DNA of 45,964 nt from Mycoplasma simbae ATCC 49888. GTDB lineage: Bacteria > Bacillota_I > Bacilli_A > Mycoplasmatales > Metamycoplasmataceae. The stretch covers positions 1-45,964 of the forward strand of contig NZ_JNJG01000011.1 of NCBI RefSeq assembly GCF_000702705.1, given 5' to 3'. The notes beneath the pieces were generated by a model, which was not told the origin of the DNA, did no database searches, and saw only the letters and a list, made by a program, of their open reading frames with translations. This document shows, one piece after another, positions 32,538 to 43,764 of the stretch (the first letter of the stretch is position 1; every line of letters starts with the position of its first letter). The translations under genes and the position numbers were made by a program.

Positions 32538-33236
32538 ATGAATATAATTACCAATATTATTAGCTGAGCAATAACAGCAATACTGGGTTTTATAATTTCA
32601 ACAATTTTTCACAATAGAAATTTAATACGTTTGTATTACCAGTCAATAATTAGGTGGAACAAGGAAATTAGAGTAAGTTATGCTTATTTATTTAAAATTA
32701 GGTATAAAGGAAAATATCTACTTATTAAAGGCAATAGAATAAATCAATTGCAACCAATTGGTGGAGTGTACAAATATTATGATTCATTTACAAATAAGAA
32801 GAATGAATTAGAAATTCGAGATGAAAAGAGTGATAATTTTTATGAAACTGGCGACTTGAGACAAATTATTAAAGGAAAATATTTAGTTAAATTTTTAAGA
32901 TGGTTTCTTAGCGATAACAATAGACAGGTCATGGTATGAAGAGAACTGCTCGAAGAGCTTAATATAGATGATACATTGTCTAAAGAAATTATTTTAAGTA
33001 CTGAGATAGAGTATTTAAATACAGTGACTGAAAAAATAAAATTCTCTGAACACTTTAAAATTGATGAACAAAAAATATTCAAAATTTATGAAGCTAGAAT
33101 TCCAGAAAAATTTTTAGAAACTATTATAAATAATGATAATTTTTGTTTGGTGGAAGCGAATGATATAGATAGATTAGATGTAATAAAAAATGGGTTATCT
33201 GTAAATATTTCAGAAACTTCAAGGTATATTTTATAA
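32538..33236 (+). CDS. CBASS effector: single-TM NUDIX protein (Cap16-like)
   Basis: 232 aa; ATG at 32538, 2 nt after the restriction enzyme stop, with AAGGAG upstream; TAA at 33234-33236. One N-terminal membrane segment (about residues 4-24, ISWAITAILGFIISTIF), then a soluble domain that starts SYAYLFKIRYKGKYLLIKG, has PIGGVYKYY (the loop before the NUDIX box) and RELLEELNI (the REUxEE part). This matches the SMODS-associated NUDIX (S-Nudix) family found with CD-NTases, named Cap16 in CBASS. Known model: the cyclic nucleotide binds the NUDIX part and the membrane part then damages the membrane. The canonical upstream Glu of the NUDIX box is not evident, so a binding rather than hydrolysing role is likely. 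Confidence 0.8.
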
Positions 33237-33247
33237 GGAGATTTAGT

Positions 33248-34702
33248 TTGAAAGAAATTTTTATACAAAAGGAGCTAAAACAATTAATTGAAGAGTTAGA
33301 TGTTTCTGATTCGAATTATGTTAAAGCTACAAATAGATATCATTCAATAGCAAAATATTTAAAAAATTCACCATTATCCGATAAAAAACCAGATATATAT
33401 TTACAAGGTTCGTTTAAATTGGGCACAGCTATTAAACCTTTATCTAGTGATGGAAATTATGATATTGATATTGTTTGTAATTTCACAAGTCTTAAGAAGC
33501 ATGATCAGTCGCAATTTTCATTGAAACAAAGTTTAGGAGAAGTCTTGTGCAACTACTCTAAATCACATTCCATGAGTAACGATCTTGAAGAAAGCAAAAG
33601 ATGTTGGACTTTAAAATATGTGGATGAAGACAATTTTCACATAGATATTTTACCTTCTGTTCCATTAAATGATCAAAACGATGGGTTTATCGCTATTACG
33701 GATAAAACTAAACCATCGTATAATGAAATATCTGATGATTGGGAAACAAGTAATCCCAAAGCTTATGCAGAATGGTTTAGAAATATTTCGGAATTTCATC
33801 TGTATAGAAATAGCATCGCAAGACGATTTTGCACTTCAATTGAAGAAGTTCCAGAGTATACTGTGAAGACACCCTTGCAAAGGATTATTCAAATTTTGAA
33901 AAGACATGCAGAAATCTGCTTTTCAAATAATTTGGAGTTTAAACCAAGCTCAATAATTATTACTACTTTAGCTGCAAAACAGTATACTTTTGCCTCTCAT
34001 TACAGTAATGATTTTTTCAAAATAATGTCTTACATAATAGAGAATCTAAAAAATGGTATTAAATTTATAGCGGATAGACCTTGTGTGTTAAATCCAGTAA
34101 ATGAAAAAGAATTATTATCTGGAAAGTGAGATAAGGATGCAAAATACTATAAATCTTTTGAAGATTGAATAATTCAGCTCAACTCTGATTTTAATATAAA
34201 TAACCCAGACATTCCATATTCTCAGAGAATACAATATATAAAGAGAAGTTTATTTAAAAACAATGCAGAATTTTTACCGATAATTGATGTTAAAACTATT
34301 GCCCATCGAAAAAAATCAAAATGGTCCCATTTAGAGAGGGAAACAGTAATTATTAAAGCGAACTATCTATATAAAGGGTTTAGATGGAAAGAAATTAATA
34401 GTGGCGTCGCACTTAATAGAAATGGAGAATTAAAATTCGAAGTAATAGCCAATAATATAAAAGACTATGAAATTTGATGGCAGATTACAAATACAGGAGA
34501 TGAAGCAAGGGTAGCTAATTGTTTAAGAGGAGATTTTTATAACTCAGTATTAGTTGAAGGAAAACGAATTAGAAAAGAATATACCGCTTATGTCGGACAC
34601 CATTTTGTCGAGGCATACTTGATAAAAAATGGAGTTTGTTATGGCAAAAGCGATCCTTTTGACGTAAATATAGTCTCTAATCCTACTTTTTCTTGGTATT
34701 AA
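33248..34702 (+). CDS. CBASS CD-NTase (cyclic nucleotide synthase) with AGS-C-like sensor domain
   Basis: 484 aa; TTG start at 33248, seven bases after AAGGAG (33235-33240), TAA at 34700-34702. Nucleotidyltransferase core: QGSFKLGTAIKP with Gly54-Ser55, YDIDIVC giving Asp72 and Asp74, and FHIDILP giving Asp133, the third metal-binding Asp of the SMODS/CD-NTase family. An alpha-helical region follows (PLQRIIQILKRH, residues about 205-220). The C-terminal ~125 residues (WWQITNTGDEAR, LRGDFY, EYTAYVGHHFVEAYLI, PFDVNI) match the AGS-C domain known to follow CD-NTases. It senses infection and makes a cyclic di- or trinucleotide for the TM-NUDIX partner. No cap2, cap3, cap7 or cap8 beside it. Trp: seven TGG, three TGA. 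Confidence 0.9.
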
Positions 34703-35008
34703 ATAAAAAAATAATTACTAAGCAAAAACGTCTCAGTTTGGAAAATATAGCTAAGTAAGATGTTTTGGTATAGAATGGAACAGAAGGTTTTAGAAAACAG
34801 TTTCGATTTTTAGAATGACTATTGTTGCTACACTCTTTCATGCGGAAATTACATAGCTATAACGTTAATGAAATTGATTTTGATGTCATCCTTTTGTCTG
34901 CGTAAAGTTTAAAAGTTAAAAACATCAAAACATGCTTTTAGAGAAGATGTTTATCTAGAAGTAAAATCATTTCATAACCCAACACCATTGTTAAATAATT
35001 ATGTTCAA
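34703..35008. other. Non-coding gap after the CBASS genes
   Basis: About 300 bases with no open frame long enough to trust. A short frame around 34912-35050 reads ...KTSKHAFREDVYLEVKSF..., which looks like protein but has no start or recognisable family; it may be the remnant of a gene at the right edge of the island. Confidence 0.3.
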
Positions 35009-35040
35009 AAAATTAACACCTTTTTAAAGATGTTAATTTT
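35009..35040. terminator. Bidirectional terminator between the defence operon and nrdE
   Basis: AAAATTAACA (35009-35018) pairs with TGTTAATTTT (35031-35040). T-rich tails on both strands (TTTTTGTTTATATTTTTTT plus strand, TTTTTTGAAC minus strand), between convergent genes. Confidence 0.75.
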
Positions 35041-35053
35041 TGTTTATATTTTT

Positions 35054-37207
35054 TTAAATCATGCAAGATTGGCACTCAAGATTTTCACTGCCTTCTAACA
35101 CTTCTTGACGTACGCGGACATAGTAAATTGAACTACATTTTTTGCTAAAGGCACGAATATAAGCTTTATTAAGATCTCTAGTTGTTGCTTGATCAGTCAT
35201 AAATAGTGTTAAAGAGATAGCTTGATCAACGTGTTGCTGCACAACTGAAGCTAAGTCTATAATAGGGTTAGGACCTAATTCATATGCACCTTGCTCATAG
35301 TATTTTAAGTTTTCATTGGTTATTCCATAAGCAGGAACATAAACCCGACCTACTTTACCCTCTTTTCTTACTTCCACAGGAGCTACCACAGGTTGTAAAG
35401 AAGGTGTACAAGAAGATAAATATGAAATCGAGCCAGTTGGTGCTATGGCTAATAAATGCGAGTTAGCTAGACCTGTTTTTTGAATTTGCTCTGAAAGCAA
35501 TATTCAATCTTGTTGCGTCGGTATTTTGACACCAAATTCATTGAATAAATCCTTAATTTTGCTAGTTTTTGGTGTGAATTTATCAACTTCACACTCAGTA
35601 TATTTAGCTAAATATTTGCCATTAGCATAATTTGATAGCTCAAAATCTTTAAACTTGCCATATTTTACAACTAACTTATTTGATGCTTTATACGCATGAT
35701 AAGCTACTGTATAGAAAAACATATTTGTAAAGTCTAAAGCTTCTTCAGAATCATAATAAATTTCATTATTAGCTAAAAATCCATGCATGTTCATCGCACC
35801 TAAACCTAAGGCGTGATTATCACCATTGCCCTTATTAATACTTGGCGCACAAGACAAATCAGCAACTCTAGACACAGTATTAAGTGCTTTAATAGCACTA
35901 TCGACTATTTGTCCAAAATCGTTGCCTGAATGCATCATTTTGTCAATATTTAAACTCGCTAAATTACATGAAATATCTTGGCCTAATGATTTAATACTTA
36001 AGTCTGAATTGTACTGTGTAGCTGTAGAAACTTGCGCAATTTCAGAACATAAATTCGACATGACAATGCGACCTTGATTAGGGTGTGCATTATTGGAATT
36101 CACTGTGTCATCAAATAAAATGTATGGATAGCCTGATTCAAAGTGTAATTCGGAAATGCTTTGAAATAGCTTTCTAGCACTGATAAATGTTTTTTTGATT
36201 TTATCATTGTTTAATAATTCATAGTATTTTTCAGTAATTGAAATATCCGACATTGGCACGCCATAAACATCATAAATATCTTTAGGACTAAATAGCGCCA
36301 TGTTTTCATTAGCTTTAGCTAGCTCAAAAGTAATATTGGGAATAATTAAACCTAATGACAATGATTTAATTCTAATTTTTTCATCAGCGTTTTCACGCTT
36401 AGTGTCTAAAAATGCTAGCACATCTGGGTGGTGTGCATTTAAATATACAGCTCCCGCCCCTGGCCGTTGGCCTAATTGATTAGCATAGCTAAATGAGTCT
36501 TCTAGTATTTTCATCACTGGAATAATGCCAGAAGATTGATTCTCGATTTTTTTAATTGGTGCGCCAAATTCACGCAAGTTAGTTAAGCATAAACTAACGC
36601 CACCTGCACGTTTTGAAAGCTGCAATGAGGTAGACACTGCTCTGGCGATTGATTCCATATTATCTTCAACACGCAATAAATAGCACGAAACAAATTCGCC
36701 ACGTTGTTTTTTACCCGCATTTAAAAATGTAGGTGTAGCAGGTTGTAAAAAGCCTAAAATGATGTCATGCACAAGCTGCCTAGCATGCGCTTGATCTCCA
36801 CCAGCTAGCAATAATGCATTCATTACTACACGGTGTGAATATGTTTCTAAGTATTCTTTTTCGTCAAAAGATTTTAGGCAATAGGTTGTATAAAATTTAA
36901 ATGCTCCCATAAAACTAGGGAATTTATGCTCAAACGAGAATGCATACTCCGTTAAATTAATCACAAAATCTAAGCCATATAGATCTATGATTTCTTGTTC
37001 ATAATACTCATTTTCAAGCAAAAATTGCAATCTTTTTGCTTCATTTTCAAATTTTTTTGTTCTAGGCTCAACATGTGCATTCATGTATTGACGCACGGCT
37101 TCTTTATCTGCTTCAAAATCATATTTATTATTGATTTTTAAGCCGCTTAAAGCGTTTAGAGCAATATACTTATCGTCTTCATGTGTTAGTTTATTTTGTT
37201 TATTCAT
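35054..37207 (-). CDS. nrdE: Ribonucleoside-diphosphate reductase alpha subunit, class Ib-type
   Basis: 717 aa; of two adjacent ATGs (37210, 37207) the second has better spacing from GAGG. TAA at 35054-35056. A TGA at 35501-35503 is Trp and joins what looks like two frames. Conserved: RAGGVSLCLTNLRE, FVSCYLLRVEDN, GQRPGAGAVYLNAHHPD, NLCSEIAQ (substrate-site Cys), CNLASLNIDK, and IAPTGSISYLSSCTPSLQPV; the C terminus ends CQSC, the redox-active pair. Reduces ribonucleoside diphosphates using the radical made by NrdF. The gene begins inside the end of nrdI. Confidence 0.96.
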
Positions 37208-37655
37208 CATTTCCTCAAAATTGTTTTAGTATTTTGACAACATTTTCCACATCTTTTTGCGTCCCTCTTAATTCGTATTGATATAGCAATGGTACTTTTA
37301 ATTTGTTAGAAAGTATAGGGCCTGCTAGACAAAATGTGTCATTAAAATTCGTGTTACCAGAAGCAATTACCCCACGGCAAAACGATCTATTTTGTTCATT
37401 ATTTAAAAACTTGATAACTTGTTTAGGTACTGCACCTTGTTTAAATTCACCCCCACCTGAATAAGTTGGGCAAAATAAAACATAGTCTTGATTTACTAAG
37501 ATTGATTCATTAATATCGTAAGGTATGGCAGTAGAGTCAAAACCAGTTTTTTTAACAAATGTTTCAGTGTTTTTAGTGCTGGAAGAAAAATAAATGCAGT
37601 GGATTTTACCTGTTGGCTTAACTACATTATCCATTTTAATTAAGTTATTGTGCAT
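37200..37655 (-). CDS. nrdI: NrdI flavoprotein
   Basis: 151 aa from ATG at 37653-37655, one base after the nrdF stop; upstream ATG (37676) and GTG (37691) starts would overlap nrdF and are less likely. TAA at 37200-37202, overlapping the nrdE start; the last codons are reached by reading a TGA as Trp. Contains CIYFSSSTKNTETF, the FMN-phosphate loop, PTYSGGGE and VIASGNTNFNDTFC, all typical of NrdI. The flavodoxin-like protein makes the oxidant needed by NrdF (manganese oxidant in class Ib, DOPA-forming in class Ie). Confidence 0.92.
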
Positions 37656-37656
37656 A

Positions 37657-38709
37657 TTAAAAGTCTCAGTCCTCATCTTCAGTTTCTTCACTTACACCCA
37701 TCACATAGCTGCTGCCGTTTCCTGAGAAAAAGTCGTGATTTTCGTCAGCCCGAGCGGATAATTGAGCAAATACTTCTGGTTTAATTCTGGTTTCTTCTTC
37801 GCTAAAGGGTGAATCATAACCTAAATTTTGTAAAAATTTACCAGCATTATATAAGCTAAATTTAATTGCATCTTCAGCTAAATTTTCACCATCACTTAAA
37901 TGGAAGCCTTCATAAAGTTCATATAAGAATTTTTTCTCTAGTTCAATTAATTTATAGGTCAATTCAAACACAAACTCTTTCATTTCTTGTTGTTTTTGGG
38001 CACTATATTTTTCAACTTTACGTTGATATTTATAACCACTATAGTAATTGTGAATGACTTTATCTCTTAAAATTAGTCTAATGATGTCGCTAGTGTTAGG
38101 TAATTTTGAACGTGCAGCTAAATAGAAAGGTAAATAAAATCCCCCGTACAATAAAAACCCAGGCATTAAAGCGGATGCAACCTTAGATTTTAGTGGATCA
38201 TCGCCAACATAATAAGGAATAAGTGCTTTAGCACGCTCTTGCAATGCATCATTATTAACCACTCATTCATGTGCTTCTTCAATTTGTTCGCTAGAGCAAA
38301 GGGTGCTAAAAATTGTGCCGTAGCTTCGAGCGTGCACGCCGACCATAAAAGCAAAGTTAGCATAAATTACTTGTTCATGATCCGTAATAGAATGGGGAAT
38401 TTGAGCAACATCTGACACTGTTGCTTGCACAGTGTCAAGTAAAGTTAGACCCGTAAAAGTACGAGTAATTAGTTGCTGTCATTTTGCATCCAAAGTGTTT
38501 CACGATTTTAAATCGTTTGATACAGGAATTTTTTCAGGTAATCAAAAATTCTGTGTGACCCTATTTCACACTTCTAAGTCTTTGTCATCATTAATTCAGT
38601 TTCAATTTACGCTACGCAATCTGCCTTTAAAACCATTTTGGTAATATTCAATAGGCGAAACAGAGTTGTAATAGTATTCATTTTTTCTAGTTAGTTTTTT
38701 ATCGTTCAT
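37657..38709 (-). CDS. nrdF: Ribonucleotide reductase radical subunit, class Ie-type (VPK variant)
   Basis: 350 aa; ATG at 38707-38709 with AAGGGG upstream; TAA at 37657-37659, ending DWDF. Metal-site positions compared with E. coli NrdF: D92 (LLDT), V123 in FMVGVHA where Glu is expected, H126, P183 in LMPGFLLYGGF where Glu is expected, K217 in LRDKVIH where Glu is expected, H220. The radical tyrosine is Y130. This Val/Pro/Lys set is the signature of class Ie, a metal-free enzyme that uses a DOPA radical, known from mollicutes and some streptococci. First gene of nrdF-nrdI-nrdE. All eight Trp codons are TGA. Confidence 0.95.
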
Positions 38710-39003
38710 AATTATCCCCTTCTTAAAAATTTATAACTTTATTATATGGATAAAAAAATGATGCAAAAACAAGAAAACGATAATTTGTGAACCTAATATT
38801 TACTTTAGAATTTTATCTTCAATACTGTGTGGGTAATTAAATTTGCTGGGATATAATTAAATATTTCAAACTAATTTTGGCAAGCAAAGTAAGTTAGTTC
38901 ATTTTTTAGATTTAAATGGTAAATCAGAGAATATTAACGTTAAAATAGCCTTTATTTAGCTATAAATTTGCTAAAATGATATAACAGATTGCTAGGAGGT
39001 AAT

Positions 39004-39822
39004 ATGCATAAACTTTTTGCTTTTGATTTGGATGGAACTTTGTTTGTCAAAGCTAATTTAATGCATGAGCAAACTCCTTTAGCTTTGCTTAACGCGAAGC
39101 AAAATGGGCATCATAATATAATTTCTACAGGACGCTCACTTTCAAATACTATTTTGGCCTTGGGCGATAATATTGATTTATTTACATACATAGTAGCATC
39201 TAATGGCTCAGTAATTTATGATGTTGCAAGCAAACAAATTCATATTATTGGCAAAGTTAATCACGCAGTATTTGATATTCTTTGAGCTTCAGCTGAGCAA
39301 AATCATTTTATTATACGTATTGATACACCGCTAGATTCAAAAAGTTATTTAGATATTAATCGTTTACCAGAGTGGTTAAAGCTTCAAAATTCAATGGACA
39401 TATCTAAATTTAAAGTTTGCGATGAAAGCGAATTTAAAGCCTTTAAATTCGCTAATCAAGAGCAAATAGTTCAACTAGCTTTGAGAGGCCCTAAAGACAT
39501 TATTTGAAGCGAGTATAATCGCTTAAACAGTCTAATTGGCGATGAATATGAGGTAAAGTATACTAATCAAATTTATATTGATGTTAATGCCAAAAATGTT
39601 AATAAATGAAGCGGAGTAGAATTTGTAGCTAAAGCCTTAAATATTGAACACAAAAATGTATACACTTTTGGTGATTCAGGCAATGATATAGAAATGCTTA
39701 GCCATGCCGGTGTGGGTGTAGCTATGGGTAATGCCACTGCGGAAGCTAGAGAAGCGGCAGATATTATTATTGGCGATAATACCACTAATGCTATTGCAAC
39801 CACAATTGAATCATTAATTTAA
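39004..39822 (+). CDS. Cof-type HAD-IIB family phosphatase
   Basis: 272 aa; ATG at 39004 with AGGAGG upstream (an earlier TTG-type start is less likely). HAD motif I FDLDGTL (7-13), motif II STGRS (around 42), motif III Lys near residue 200, motif IV YTFGDSGNDIEML. Trp is TGA. Members of this family remove phosphate from sugar or flavin phosphates; the substrate here is unknown. Confidence 0.93.
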
Positions 39823-39856
39823 AAACACAATAATTGAGCAAAATTATTGTGTTTTT
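39821..39856. terminator. Bidirectional terminator between convergent genes
   Basis: AAAAACACAATAATT (39821-39835) pairs exactly with AATTATTGTGTTTTT (39842-39856). Confidence 0.85.
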
Positions 39857-39918
39857 GTTTATGATATTCTATTGAGTTTGATAAATCCAGCTTATAAAGC
39901 TGTGTAATTTATTAATCT

Positions 39919-41691
39919 TTAAGATTCAAATTTAAGTATTTGTTTAATGAACTTTTTGATATTTTCTCTACGATTTTCAATAAATGTTTTGAAATCTTTA
40001 GGCTCTAAACCTGTTTGTTCATCAATAAACAATTCATCTTTGGTTATATTATTATTTTTGACTCATGTGGCTAAATCTAAATCCTTTTTTTGATTGTTTA
40101 CACGGTTATTTAGTAATTGTAAATTAGCTACTGTGTTTCAGTTTTTATCATCACGAGCAAAATCTTTTACTTCTTCAGTAGCTGCTGCAAAGGCCTCAGC
40201 AAATTCATCTTTGTTAATAAAAATGTTTTTTGGATACATATGGTCTACATGTAATTCTTCGGCTTTATAACTTAGATTTGAATATAGTAAATTTAAAATG
40301 CACTTAGCATCAGCTGAATCATATTTAGATAGTATTAATTTGTTTATGATCTCGTCATTTAGATCATAATTTTTGTTGCTTTCTTTAAAGCTATCAATGA
40401 TAGTTACATATGGGAATGATTTAGATTTATTATCCTGCAATACTTTACGAATTTTAGTTAAAACAGAGTCGCTGTGAGCTCCAAATATACCTTTGATGAA
40501 GGAAAGAATTAATCATTTGCGGATATTATTTTTATTGGCATAATCTTTATATTTAGGATCAGTTAACAAATTGTTTAAATCATTATGATAAATATAATAA
40601 ATAACAGGTATAGCTGCATTTTTAGATCTAAACATTTTTTCATCAAAACCTAAATCTTTGAATAAATCAAAGGCGTTGACAATGCTATCACGAATTTTGC
40701 TTCAATTATCACGGAAAATAGCGATTGTTTCATCTTTATTAAAATTTTTGATTTTGTAAGAAACGTTGGCATCACCTACCACCAAGAATGTTTTCAATAT
40801 AAAGTCGTTGTTGATAATAAAACCTGTGTTTTTAGCGACTTCACTGATTAAATCGCTAATATTTTCTCTTAAATCAATATCTCATTTGTCAGTAAGCACA
40901 GCCATTAACAAATCAGAAAAAGAAAGTGGGGTGCCACCGCTGTTAGTTCGTATAAACATGTCTAGAACTGTGTCGAAGCTATCATTATTAACTAAGAAGT
41001 AATTAATTGTATTTTGCTCGTAAACAATTTCTCAAAGTTGATTAAGTATTTGTGTTGCTATTGCGATTGATGAATTTAACAATTCAATATTTTGTTGGAT
41101 ATATTCATCAATTTGACTTTTGCTTGTAATGTTTAAAATCTTGCCAACCTCGAATCAAAAATTGCTTGCATCATTTAAATATTTTGATCCCAAATCAGAT
41201 TTAGACAAGAATTTAAATTCATATTTATTTTGACTTTGGGCGTCAGTGTTATTGATTTTAGATATATTTAAATATAATTTGCGCACTGGAATATTATCAT
41301 CACTATCTTTTCAAGTTTTGTGGCGTAACTTGTATGCATATGAGCCTTTTAGGCCGATATATAAACCATTTAAGCGTTGTTGACCATCAATAACTGCTAT
41401 AAAATCATTGTCAGAAGCATTAATTTGAGCATCTTTGTTTTCCTCGCCAAAACGCTCTTTAAATTCAGATAAAAACTTGTAGTATTTATATTCTGTTTTA
41501 TCATTTGGCTTATTAACTTCTCAAAATAAAAATGAATTGATAGGATAACCACGCATTAAACTATCAAATAAGTTTTCAATTTGCGTGTGTTTTCAAGTGA
41601 ATTTACGTTGCAAGGCTGGTAACACAAATTCATTACTTTTGATTTTATCAATTGCGTGTTTGATTGTAATTGAATTAAAATTGTTTTTCAT
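39919..41691 (-). CDS. GmrSD-like type IV restriction-type protein (DUF262 + HNH)
   Basis: 590 aa; ATG at 41689-41691 with AAGGA upstream; TAA at 39919-39921 (FES end). Residues about 8-110 form a DUF262/ParB-like NTPase: VLPALQRKFTW, IDGQQRLNGL (Asp102-Gln104-Gln105-Arg106). The C-terminal part has the DUF1524 HNH segment EELHVDHMYPKNIF (His481-Val-Asp-His484..Pro487) and ..LQLLNNRVNNQKKD, the usual Asn of HNH enzymes. GmrSD proteins cut modified phage DNA in an NTP-dependent way. Several Trp are TGA. It is alone, 100 bp from the coiled-coil operon. Confidence 0.85.
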
Positions 41692-41790
41692 ATCTAAATC
41701 CTTTTTAGGAGCTGAGTCAATATAATTATTTTAAATCATACTAAAATGTTGCTTATTTTAAGCAATGCATGTAAGCAAATAAAACCTAAG

Positions 41791-43410
41791 CTAGATTATG
41801 TTGTATGCATACTTAAGAGTTAAAAGAGTAGGTGTAGCTATAATTGACAATATGAATAAAGTTAACACTCAAGCTTTAATCCGTTTTTTTCTTTTTTGTT
41901 TTGTGTAAACAGCAAAGGTAACGAGTTGGCATATTACACTCGTGTGGGTGTTTTTGCTTATTTTAGGGTCAAATTTGACCAGATTTTTATTTTTTTTATG
42001 TTTTAAGCGAGCATATGAAGCCGAAAAAGCTTGGTTAATGTCATTAATCAATTCTTTGTTGTATTGCTGGCAAACTTTTGCATTTTCAGCTAGCATGCCA
42101 CATATGATTTGATCTAAAATTGAAACATCTCTGCGCAATTCTTCGCTTATATCGTTGCCTATATGCAGATGATTTGTAAAGTCTGATAAAGCAGCAATAT
42201 GTTTTATGTTATGTACAAATTCGTCAAGGCTGATTTTATCTTTGTTATAACCTAGAAATATGCAATATATACGATAAGCATCAATTGCTAGTTCAGCTAT
42301 ATTAGCAACTTTTTTAGAGCAATATTTTAATGATTCATAAATATATTTAGTTGCTTGGTGCATGTTTATAAAATCAGATAAAATATAGTAAACAAGCCCT
42401 ATTCCCCATCTATCATATGTTGCAAAAACATAGTTAAAATAATCTTGTACATGTTCTGTTTTTAATAAGCTAGCGCTATCATATATGGCTTGAGTAATAT
42501 TTTGTTGGTTTGCTTTATGTCCTTGCTCTCTCAAATAGTTGAATACGTTTAGATCAGTAAAGCCTTCGTTTTTAAAATACTTAATTTCAATATCAGATTC
42601 ATTAAATAAGTTTGAGTCTTGATATAGTTCTTTAGCTTTAATGTATTCAAAATTGTCAATATATTCACCCATAATTGAGTTAAATAGTTTACATGCAAGA
42701 GCGTAAATATCCTGGTATTTATCATGAAGATTATTTTTGTCATCTTCATCCAATACATAAAAACAAATAAGTGCAGTTTTAAGCTTTATATATAATTCAA
42801 GCTTATTCACATCTGCATTATTTTTTACTAACGTGTGAGTGACATGAAACAAATATAAACGAGCATTCGTGATATGGTTTTTTGCATTTATGTTTTTGCA
42901 CAATTCGTAATAATCTAAGTAGGTTTTATATAAATCCACATTAAAATTATCTAAAAAAGAGGTGCAAATTTTTTCGTATGATTCTAAGGCTAACAAGTTT
43001 GAATATATAAAGGCATCGTGGGGATAAGTTATGTCTTTGTTAAGTGCGATGAGCTTAAAATATTTTTGATCTTTAAATAGCTCATTCATTTTGTTGAGGT
43101 TAGATAATGTTTTATTTAAATAAGAAATTTCATTTGAGGCGGCGATTATTTTATCATTATTTTTTTGATACGCTTGATTAACAAGGGCTAGACTCTCATC
43201 AATAAATAAATTTAGGTCTTTTTTTACTTTGTCTTTAGCATTGTTTTTTATTGAGTTGATTTTTTTATTAAAATCATAGCTATACCTAGATAAATCGCTG
43301 GTCGATATATCAGCTATTGTTTTTAAAAAAGCATTTTTTTTACTTGTTAATTTGGAATTAGACTTTTCAAGTCTTCTTATTGCGCCTTCAATAGTGGATT
43401 TATAGTACAT
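41791..43410 (-). CDS. Unrecognised 539-aa helical protein with C-terminal membrane anchor
   Basis: 539 aa; ATG at 43408-43410 with GGAG eight bases upstream; TAG at 41791-41793. A TGA at 41869-41871 is Trp, so the protein continues past the KRKKRIKA basic patch into WVLTLFILSIIATPTLLTL, a terminal membrane segment with inside-positive charge before it. The first ~110 residues are Lys/Asn-rich and coiled-coil-like; the middle is all helical with paired helices resembling TPR-type repeats (for example LYIKLKTALICFYVL, YDSASLLKTEHVQDYFNYV), but I see no clear family. Last gene of a three-gene operon, 15 nt after the 112-aa gene. Confidence 0.75.
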
Positions 43411-43425
43411 ATTTTTTCTCCATTT

Positions 43426-43764
43426 TTATACTATTATGTCTAATGTATTTAAATTAGCTTGCAGATTTTCATTATTTTGTTCTAATTTTTTAGTGATGGT
43501 TTTCAAATGATTTTCCAAAGTGACCATAAATTCAGAATTGAAAGCTATGTTCATTTCTTTACTTAAATCATTTGCTTGCAGTTGACACTCTTGTTGAACT
43601 GATTGTGATAATTTTTGCATATTACGTACGCTCGCACTAGCATTTTTTAAATTAATATCTTTATCAAAACGAGTGTAATTATAATTAACGCTGTCGTATT
43701 CTTTTTCATATTTACTAAGCGTTCTTTTAAGTTGGTCAATCTCTTGGCTGTTTAGTTCGTACAT
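43426..43764 (-). CDS. Unrecognised 112-aa helical protein
   Basis: 112 aa; ATG at 43762-43764 sharing TAATG with the gene before; GAGGGGG upstream; TAA at 43426-43428. All helical, rich in Asn, Gln and Leu, with heptad-like spacing, no signal or membrane segment. Size and helical character resemble small type VII (WXG100-like) partners, but the WXG motif is absent, so I do not assign it. Confidence 0.7.
   Translation of the reverse strand: MYELNSQEIDQLKRTLSKYEKEYDSVNYNYTRFDKDINLKNASASVRNMQKLSQSVQQECQLQANDLSKEMNIAFNSEFMVTLENHLKTITKKLEQNNENLQANLNTLDIIV

Noticed and set aside
32538-33236. Housekeeping NUDIX hydrolase
   Set aside because: It has an N-terminal membrane segment, an incomplete NUDIX box and lies directly before a CD-NTase gene, so a CBASS effector role explains it better.
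35501-35503. Apparent stop splitting nrdE into two genes
   Set aside because: It is TGA, read as Trp here; the two parts are in one frame and together give a normal-length reductase.
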